Assembly (NCBI GenBank): GCA_964620325.1
Contig: CAZUIM010000002.1
Span: forward strand, 1-64,000
Length of the DNA: 64,000 bases
Direction of reading: 5' to 3'
Source of the DNA: CAZMYM01 sp964620325
GTDB taxonomy: Bacteria > Bipolaricaulota > Bipolaricaulia > UBA7950 > UBA9294
Below the pieces are notes generated by a model. The model was not told where the DNA came from. It did no database searches and saw only the letters and a program-made list of their open reading frames with translations. Positions within the stretch are counted from its first letter, which is position 1. Each line of letters opens with the position of its first letter. Positions 58,475 to 64,000 of the stretch are shown here, piece after piece. Position numbers and translations under genes: made by a program.

Positions 58475-58968
58475 AGACCCTGGTCGTGGGGTGGGGAAAC
58501 CCCATCGGAGGGGACGACGCCGTCGGGCTTCGGGCGGCCGATGCGGTCGCAGAGAAGCTGGTCGCGAGCGGGCGGGATGACGTTGACGTCATCGGCACAT
58601 CGGACGGAGGCTTCCGTCTGGCCGAGCGTGCTCTCGGCTACGATCGCGTGGTGGTCCTCGATGCCCGAGTCTCGGAGTCGGCCTGCGCCGGGGGCGGCTC
58701 CGAAGAGGGAATCGCGATCAGGCGGATTGCACCGCGCGAGTTGAGCCGGTCCGAGCACCCAACCCGACACGATGGAACGTTGGCCGACGCCTTCCGCGGC
58801 CTGGCGGCGCTTTGGCGCGACGGCCTTCCCCGGGAAGCCGTGCTGATGAGTGTTCCGATCGTCCCACCCCATGAGTGGTCGGAGCGGATATCGGACGATG
58901 CCGAGGCGGCCGCGAAACAGCTGGCGCGGGCCGCCTTCCGGGAGCTGGAGGAGATTCAGGTTGCCTAG
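58471..58968 (+). CDS. Hydrogenase maturation protease (FrhD/HycI-type)
   Basis: A 165-residue protease: VVGWGNPIGGDDAVGLRAADAVAEKL holds the metal aspartates, VVVLDARVSES the second metal region, SEHPTRHDGTLADAFRGL the histidine, and LMSVPIVPPHEWSERIS the family end. It matures MvhA, whose stop it overlaps as ATGA. Weaker similarity to the HycI-type protease at 45.6 kb suggests each large subunit has its own enzyme. Confidence 0.87.
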   Translation: MKTLVVGWGNPIGGDDAVGLRAADAVAEKLVASGRDDVDVIGTSDGGFRLAERALGYDRVVVLDARVSESACAGGGSEEGIAIRRIAPRELSRSEHPTRHDGTLADAFRGLAALWRDGLPREAVLMSVPIVPPHEWSERISDDAEAAAKQLARAAFRELEEIQVA

Positions 58969-59359
58969 AACGAAGTCGGTCGTCCGAGAGAACTTGAGGG
59001 AGCGCGTCGAGGAGCTGTCCGGAGAGCGTGTGTTCGCCTGCTATCAATGCGGAATGTGTTCAGCCGGCTGCCCGTACGCCGAGCAGATGGACCGACTTCC
59101 GAGCCGGGTCCTGCGCGACCTCCAGCTCGACGATGAGAGCCTGCTCGATTCGAATGCGATGTGGATCTGCGCGAGCTGCCTCGCCTGCGAGGTTCGTTGT
59201 CCGAAGGGCGTCGACCTCGCCAAGGTGATGGAGGCGCTTCGCCAGATCTACCTGCGCAAGGCGCTCGACCGGGTCTCGCTCGATCGGCTGAGCAAGGACG
59301 AGATCCGAGAGCTTCCCCAGATTGCGCTCGTTTCGAGCTTGCGAAAGAAGAGCGGGTGA
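58961..59359 (+). CDS. hdrC: Heterodisulfide reductase subunit C (HdrC)
   Basis: A 132-residue HdrC with two [4Fe-4S] motifs: CYQCGMCSAGCPYAEQMDRLP (about 27-47) and CASCLACEVRCPKGVDLAKVMEALR (about 70-94). The TTG start at 58961 lies inside the end of the protease gene and has GGAGGA before it; no later in-frame start would leave both clusters with a leader. It carries electrons from HdrA to HdrB. Confidence 0.9.
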   Translation: MPRTKSVVRENLRERVEELSGERVFACYQCGMCSAGCPYAEQMDRLPSRVLRDLQLDDESLLDSNAMWICASCLACEVRCPKGVDLAKVMEALRQIYLRKALDRVSLDRLSKDEIRELPQIALVSSLRKKSG

Positions 59360-59363
59360 GGCG

Positions 59364-60239
59364 ATGAGCGGACGGTCCTACTTCCCCGGTTGCAGCTTGA
59401 AGGACAACGCGAAGCGGTTCGAGGAGACGGCGCTCTTCGTGATGCAGCAGCTCGGGGTTCCGCTCGAGGAGCTGGCGAGATGGACCTGCTGCGGCACCGT
59501 CTACTCCCTCGCCGACGATGACCTGATGCATCACGTGGCCTCTGTGCGGAACCTTCTGCGGGCCCAGGAGGCCGAATCCGAAGACCTCGTGACGGTATGT
59601 GCGATGTGCTACAACACCCTCTCACGCGTGGCGGAGCGGATCAACGCGGACGAAGAGGAGCGGACGAAGATCAATGCCTTCATGAACGAGGAACCGGACT
59701 ACGAGGGCGGAGTCCGCGTACGGCACGTGCTTCAGATCCTCCGGGATCAGATCGGCTGGTCGTCGCTGTCGGAAGCGGCGGTTCGGCCATTGGACGACCT
59801 TCGCGTCGCGGCCTACTACGGCTGTACGCTCGTTCGCCCGCGGGAGGTCGGAATCGACAATCCGGAACGCCCTGTGGTGATGGCCGATGCACTGGAAGCG
59901 GTCGGCGCGGAACCGGTCGACTTCCCGTTCGAGGCCGAGTGCTGCGGCACCTATCAGATCGTCGACGAGCCGTACCTGGTGCTCGAGCAGTCGGCGCGGA
60001 TTCTGACGTCCGCGGCGCGTGCCGGAGCCGACGCCGTGGTCACCGCCTGCCCGCTCTGCCAGCACAATCTGGAACGCACCGCGATATCACTCGGCTCGGA
60101 GATCGAGGGATTGGACAGAGTGCATGTCGTTTACTTCACCGAACTGCTGGCCGCGGCTCTCGGAGCCGACGAGGCGCGGATGGCGCCCGCGGTGCGTGAG
60201 ATGCTCGCAAGCTGCCAAGCGGCCGAAGGAGGAAGCTAG
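59364..60239 (+). CDS. hdrB: Heterodisulfide reductase subunit B (HdrB)
   Basis: A 291-residue HdrB with two complete CCG domains. The first has C10, C42-C43 and CAMC (near 81); the second YYGC, ECCGTY and CPLCQHN (near 230). Each binds a noncubane [4Fe-4S] in methanogens, where HdrB reduces CoM-S-S-CoB. A bacterium normally lacks these coenzymes, so the disulfide or other acceptor is unknown. The next two genes are a fumarate-reductase-type pair. Confidence 0.92.
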   Translation: MSGRSYFPGCSLKDNAKRFEETALFVMQQLGVPLEELARWTCCGTVYSLADDDLMHHVASVRNLLRAQEAESEDLVTVCAMCYNTLSRVAERINADEEERTKINAFMNEEPDYEGGVRVRHVLQILRDQIGWSSLSEAAVRPLDDLRVAAYYGCTLVRPREVGIDNPERPVVMADALEAVGAEPVDFPFEAECCGTYQIVDEPYLVLEQSARILTSAARAGADAVVTACPLCQHNLERTAISLGSEIEGLDRVHVVYFTELLAAALGADEARMAPAVREMLASCQAAEGGS

Positions 60240-60242
60240 CGC

Positions 60243-60941
60243 ATGGCCGACGAGAAGTTGACGCGGATCTACATCATGGGCAAGGCGTACGACGTGCCCG
60301 TCGGCGTCACGATCGTGGATGCGATGGAGTACGCCGGGTACCGGTTCATACGCGGCGCCGGTTGCCGTTCCGGCTTCTGCGGCGCGTGCGGGACGGTCTA
60401 CCGTCGGGCCGGCGAATATCGGCTGGAATTCGTTCTCGCCTGCCAGGAGATGGTCGAAGAAGGGATGCACTTGACCCAGCTTCCGTTCACCCCCGCGCCT
60501 CGCGCCGACTACTCGCTGGCCGATCTGGACCCGACCGAGAACGTTCTGCTGCAGTACTACCCCGAGATCGCCCGATGCGTCTCCTGCAACACGTGTACCA
60601 AGGCGTGTCCCCAGGAGATCGAAGTGATGGACTACGTGCAGGCCGCGCTTCGCGGTGACATTGCGCGAGTTGCCGAACTGTCTTTCGACTGCATCTCCTG
60701 CGGTCTCTGCGCGATGCGCTGTCCGGCGGACATCAAACACTATCACGTCGCGCAGATGGCGCGCCGGCTGCACAGCGTGGCCGACTCGCCCGCTCCGGCG
60801 CACCTCACAGAACGGATTACGGCGCTCGAAGAGGGGGCGTACGCCGAGGAATTGGATGCGCTGACCGAACTGAGCGTCGATACGCTGAAGGCGAACTACG
60901 CCGAACGAACGATCGAGAAAGCCGAGGAGGTCGAAGCATGA
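60243..60941 (+). CDS. frdB: Fumarate reductase/succinate dehydrogenase-type iron-sulfur subunit
   Basis: A 232-residue protein. The N-terminal [2Fe-2S] domain has GCRSGFCGACGTVY...ACQ (about 41-70). The C-terminal part has CVSCNTCTKACPQ and CISCGLCAMRCPA, two [4Fe-4S]-type clusters, where the usual FrdB carries one 4Fe and one 3Fe cluster. It lacks the HdrB-like C-terminal half found in the methanogen TfrB protein; here HdrB is the gene just upstream. It carries electrons between HdrB/HdrC and the flavoprotein. Confidence 0.85.
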   Translation: MADEKLTRIYIMGKAYDVPVGVTIVDAMEYAGYRFIRGAGCRSGFCGACGTVYRRAGEYRLEFVLACQEMVEEGMHLTQLPFTPAPRADYSLADLDPTENVLLQYYPEIARCVSCNTCTKACPQEIEVMDYVQAALRGDIARVAELSFDCISCGLCAMRCPADIKHYHVAQMARRLHSVADSPAPAHLTERITALEEGAYAEELDALTELSVDTLKANYAERTIEKAEEVEA

Positions 60942-62605
60942 CAGAGCCGGAAGTCGCCGGGATCGAAAACGGCTACCCCGCGGACATGCGCGCATCGATC
61001 GAAAAGGTTGAGGCCTCTCGCTCGCGGCGCCTGAAGGAAGGACCGCGCGAACCGATGAGCGCCGAGGCCCGAGCCGAACTCCTCGAAGCATGGCACCCGG
61101 ACTACAAGGCGGATCGAAAGCGGACGATCGCCGTCGGGGCGTCGAAGGGCGAACGCATGCCCCACGAAGTCGCCGATCTCATTGAGGCGTATCCCACGGT
61201 GGACCCCGGGTCCGTCGATCTGTCGACACCTGACCTCGACGTCGCGGTCCTCATTCTGGGAGGCGGTGGGGCAGCGAGCGTCGCGGCCTTGTTCGGCGTC
61301 GAAGAAGGGATCGATCCGAGCGACATCGTGATGGTGACCAAGCTCCGCCACGGGGACTGCAACTCGGTGATGGCGCAGGGCGGAATTCAGGCTGCGGATC
61401 GCGAGAATGATTCTCCGTCGATTCACTATCTCGATGTGATCGGCGGCGGTCATTACACGAATCGGCCGGAGCTCGTTCGCGCGTTGGTCGAGGATGGGCC
61501 ACGCATGATCGCCTGGCACGAAAAGCTCGGGGTTCTCTACGACAAGGTCGACGGGGGCTACCTCGAGGCGCACGGTGGCGGAACCTCACGGATGCGAATG
61601 CACTCGGCGAAGGACTATACCGGGCTGGAGATCATGCGTGTCTTACGCGATGAGGTGAGAAACGTCGGGATCCCGGTCCTCGAATTTGCTCCGGCGGTCG
61701 ACTTGCTGCTCGACGCGTCCGGCCACGCGGCGGGCGCCGTCCTGTTCAACCTGGAAACCGAAGAACGGGTCGTCGTTCGCGCACGTGCAACGGTGCTCGC
61801 CACCGGAGGGTTCGGACGCCTGCATATCCAGGGCTTTCCGACCACCAACCACTACGGAGCGACGGCCGACGGTCTGGTGATGGCATATCGCGCCGGTGCC
61901 CAACTCGTTGACATGGATTCAGTTCAGTATCACCCGACCGGCGTTGCCTATCCGGCGGCGATCCTGGGTCAGCTGGCCACCGAGAAGCTGCGCAATCAAG
62001 GTGCGGAGCCTGTGAACGCAGAGGGCGAGTCGTTCGTGTACCCCCTCGAGCCGCGCGACGTGGAGGCGGCCGCGATCATCCGCGAGTGCTACGGCGAGGA
62101 GAAGGGGATCGAGACGCCGTCCGGCGTTCGCGGCGTTTGGCTCGACACGCCGATGATCGATGAGATCCACGGGCCGGGCACGCTCAAGCAGCGGCTCGCC
62201 GCCATGTGGATGATGTGGCATCGGCACGGGATCGACATCGCGGTCGATCCGGCCCTCGTCTTCCCCACCCTTCACTACCAGAACGGAGGAGTTCGAATCG
62301 ACGAGAACGCGCGAACGGCGATTCCTGGACTGTTTGCCGGAGGAGAGGTGGCCGGCGGCGTGCATGGAAAGAACCGGTTGATGGGGAACTCTCTGCTCGA
62401 CTACAACGTCTTCGGTCGGCGCGCCGGAATCTCGGCCGCTCGCTGGGCGAAGGAGAACGCGCCGAGCGGCCTCTCACTCGAGCATGTGCAGGACTTTGTG
62501 AATCAGTTGACCTCGGCAGGGATCGGAACCGATCGGAAGGCGCCGATGATCCTGCCCGACTACCGGCGAGCCGCCGTGCTCGCCAGGCGGCTACACGCCC
62601 TGTAG
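60938..62605 (+). CDS. frdA: Fumarate reductase flavoprotein (TfrA/L-aspartate oxidase type)
   Basis: A 555-residue FAD protein. FAD motif VAVLILGGGGAASVAALFG (about 100-118), VMAQGGIQAA at the active-site loop, DSVQYHPTGVAYPA, and the C-terminal LHYQNGGVRID ... GLFAGGEVAGGVHGKNRLMGNSLLDYNVFGRRAG. The fumarate-binding His and Arg residues (in QYHPTG, EKLRNQG, LHYQNGG and NRLMGNS) are all present. The histidine that binds FAD covalently in FrdA/SdhA is asparagine here (HGDCNSVMAQGG), as expected for TfrA/NadB-type enzymes. The first 90 residues are an extra charged N-terminal extension. Confidence 0.87.
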   Translation: MTEPEVAGIENGYPADMRASIEKVEASRSRRLKEGPREPMSAEARAELLEAWHPDYKADRKRTIAVGASKGERMPHEVADLIEAYPTVDPGSVDLSTPDLDVAVLILGGGGAASVAALFGVEEGIDPSDIVMVTKLRHGDCNSVMAQGGIQAADRENDSPSIHYLDVIGGGHYTNRPELVRALVEDGPRMIAWHEKLGVLYDKVDGGYLEAHGGGTSRMRMHSAKDYTGLEIMRVLRDEVRNVGIPVLEFAPAVDLLLDASGHAAGAVLFNLETEERVVVRARATVLATGGFGRLHIQGFPTTNHYGATADGLVMAYRAGAQLVDMDSVQYHPTGVAYPAAILGQLATEKLRNQGAEPVNAEGESFVYPLEPRDVEAAAIIRECYGEEKGIETPSGVRGVWLDTPMIDEIHGPGTLKQRLAAMWMMWHRHGIDIAVDPALVFPTLHYQNGGVRIDENARTAIPGLFAGGEVAGGVHGKNRLMGNSLLDYNVFGRRAGISAARWAKENAPSGLSLEHVQDFVNQLTSAGIGTDRKAPMILPDYRRAAVLARRLHAL

Positions 62606-62617
62606 GAGGATCCGGCG

Positions 62618-62878
62618 ATGGCGACGGCGACGACCAAACGGTGGAAGACCAAGTACGGGTATCTCTTCGTCCAGGACGACGAGTGTAAGGGGTGCGGATT
62701 CTGTATCGAATTCTGCCCGAAGGACGTCCTCGAGGAATCGGACCGGTTCAACGCCAAAGGGTACTACCCCCCGAGTCCGAAGGACCCGCAGGCGTGTGTC
62801 AATTGCACGTTTTGCGGGCTGATCTGCCCCGATTTCGCCATCTGGAGCGAAAAGACGGAGGGCGACGAGAATGGCTGA
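62618..62878 (+). CDS. korD: 2-oxoacid:ferredoxin oxidoreductase delta (ferredoxin) subunit
   Basis: An 86-residue ferredoxin with CKGCGFCIEFCPKDV and CVNCTFCGLICPDFA, the two [4Fe-4S] motifs of KorD/PorD. It starts 12 bases after frdA and overlaps korA by 8 bases. Confidence 0.93.
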   Translation: MATATTKRWKTKYGYLFVQDDECKGCGFCIEFCPKDVLEESDRFNAKGYYPPSPKDPQACVNCTFCGLICPDFAIWSEKTEGDENG

Positions 62879-64000
62879 ACGAATCCTCGCCGGGACGCAC
62901 TTTCTGAACGGCGACGAGGCGTGTGCCGAAGGGGCAATTGCCGCGGGATGCCAGCTGTTCGCCGGGTATCCGATCACGCCGCAGTCCGAGATCGCCGAAC
63001 GGATCTCGCGACGTCTCCCCCAGGTCGGCGGTGTGTTCATTCAAATGGAGGACGAGATCTCCTCCATGGCGGCCATCCTGGGGGGCGCATGGGGAGGCAA
63101 GAAGACGATGACGGCGACGTCGGGGCCCGGCTTTTCCCTGATGATGGAGAACCTCGGGCTGGGAATGATGACCGAGACGCCTTGCGTCGTCGTCAACATC
63201 CAGCGGGGCGGCCCGTCGACCGGCCTTCCGACGTTGGTGGCGCAGGGGGACATGATGCAGGCCCGATGGGGATCGCACGGTGATTACGGCGTGATCGCGC
63301 TCGCCCCCTCGTCGCCGCAGGAGTCGTTCGAGCTCACGATGCGCGCGTTCAATCTGGCCGAGACGTATCGCATGCCCGTCCTCGTCATGTCCGATGAAGT
63401 GGTCGGGCATATGTTCGAACGGGTCGTCATCGACCCGGAGCAGATCGAGACCGTCGAACGAAAGGGTCCCGACAAGCCCCCCGGGGAGTTCCGCCTGTTC
63501 GAGCCGGGCGAGAACCTCGTCCCGCAGGGGATGCCGGCGCTCGGCGACGGGTATCGCGTTCACGTCACCGGGCTGACGCACGACGCGCGCGGCTATCCTG
63601 TGATCGACGCGGAGACACAAGCGGAACTTGTTCCCCGGCTTCGCGAGAAGGTCCGCCGCGCCGCCGAGACCATACAAGACGTGAAAGAGACCGACCTGGA
63701 GGGGGCGGAGGTCATCATCGTCACCTACGGGATCTCGGGTCGCACGTCGCTGGGGGCTCTCCGGCGGGCCCAGGAGAAGGGGTTGAAGGTCGGCATGCTC
63801 CGCTTGCGAACGGTGTGGCCGTTCCCGGATCGGTTGATCCGCGATCTCGCCGACCGCGTGGCGGGATTCGTCGTTCCGGAGATCAACCTCGGCCAGATGG
63901 TTCTGGAAGTCGAGCGCGCGGTCCGTGGAAGGGCGATCGTCCGCTCCGTTCCGCACGCGGGGGGCGCGATTCACGACCCGGAAACGATTGTCCGTGCGAT
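62871..64000 (+). CDS. korA: 2-oxoacid:ferredoxin oxidoreductase alpha subunit (partial at window end)
   Basis: The frame is open to the last base (about 376 residues visible). GDEACAEGAIAAGCQLFAGYPITPQSEIAERI and GGVFIQMEDEISSMAAILGGAWGGKKTMTATSGPGFSLMMENLG mark the pyrimidine-domain alpha subunit of KorA/VorB type, and the AEVIIVTYGISGRTSLGALRRAQEKGLKVGMLRLRTVWPFP domain follows. The gene is nearly complete; the beta subunit (korB) presumably follows outside the window. Confidence 0.93.
   Translation, partial: MAERILAGTHFLNGDEACAEGAIAAGCQLFAGYPITPQSEIAERISRRLPQVGGVFIQMEDEISSMAAILGGAWGGKKTMTATSGPGFSLMMENLGLGMMTETPCVVVNIQRGGPSTGLPTLVAQGDMMQARWGSHGDYGVIALAPSSPQESFELTMRAFNLAETYRMPVLVMSDEVVGHMFERVVIDPEQIETVERKGPDKPPGEFRLFEPGENLVPQGMPALGDGYRVHVTGLTHDARGYPVIDAETQAELVPRLREKVRRAAETIQDVKETDLEGAEVIIVTYGISGRTSLGALRRAQEKGLKVGMLRLRTVWPFPDRLIRDLADRVAGFVVPEINLGQMVLEVERAVRGRAIVRSVPHAGGAIHDPETIVRA

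Overview
The window is high-GC bacterial chromosome from an anaerobe, with closely packed, often overlapping genes. Oxygen-dependent enzymes are absent. It carries two aldehyde:ferredoxin oxidoreductase (AOR) family enzymes, three separate [NiFe] hydrogenase catalytic modules, a formate dehydrogenase, heterodisulfide-reductase-type electron-transfer proteins and a ferredoxin-dependent 2-oxoacid oxidoreductase. Together these suggest a strict anaerobe that ferments amino acids or peptides and/or grows on H2 and formate. An exosortase H locus implies a diderm-type envelope. An archaeal-type phosphoglycerate mutase and many archaeal-like redox subunits would fit a deep-branching uncultured lineage such as Bipolaricaulota, but nothing here proves the taxonomy.

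Layout. (1) 1-1.2 kb: two truncated Cas3 HD-domain fragments and a non-coding stretch. (2) 1.2-3.2 kb: two divergent lipoproteins. (3) 3.2-21.3 kb, minus strand: one very long, translationally coupled operon. It holds a complete Opp/Dpp-type ABC transporter, two AOR-family enzymes, a MoaD-like protein, a membrane-free group-4-like [NiFe] hydrogenase module with a ferredoxin, a LysA-type decarboxylase, a DUF917 protein, flavin enzymes, KDPG aldolase, KDG kinase and an ATC-hydrolase-like protein. (4) 22.0-25.4 kb, plus strand: two aminotransferases and an IclR regulator, divergent from region 3. The two facing promoters share a sequence motif. (5) 25.5-27.5 kb: a membrane protein and a MalY-type C-S lyase. 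(6) 27.8-34.2 kb, minus strand: a class III nucleotide cyclase, a giant repeat protein with a FlgD-like tail, and an exosortase H / associated membrane protein / IPTL-CTERM substrate trio. (7) 34.5-38.6 kb: a PhzF-like isomerase, a PiT phosphate permease converging on its DUF47 partner, and purB. (8) 39.0-49.1 kb, minus strand: an operon joining a Hox-like NiFe hydrogenase, a NuoEF diaphorase, formate dehydrogenase, formate channel, FdhD and MobA. (9) 49.3-52.8 kb: apgM (minus strand), then sucCD (plus strand). (10) 53.1-64 kb, plus strand: korC-hdrA-mvhD-mvhG-mvhA-protease-hdrC-hdrB-frdB-frdA-korD-korA, running off the window. Its promoter lies between the arms of a 28-29 nt inverted repeat.

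How the genes may work together (inference). Region 3-4 looks like an import-and-oxidation route: uptake, transamination or decarboxylation, aldehyde oxidation by AOR to reduced ferredoxin, and H2 release by the small hydrogenase. Region 8 could interconvert H2, formate and NAD(P)H through a shared diaphorase. Regions 9-10 give the reductive TCA steps from fumarate to succinate, succinyl-CoA and 2-oxoglutarate. They are coupled to an H2-oxidising, flavin-bifurcating Hdr/Mvh complex that would supply reduced ferredoxin, possibly with fumarate as the high-potential acceptor.
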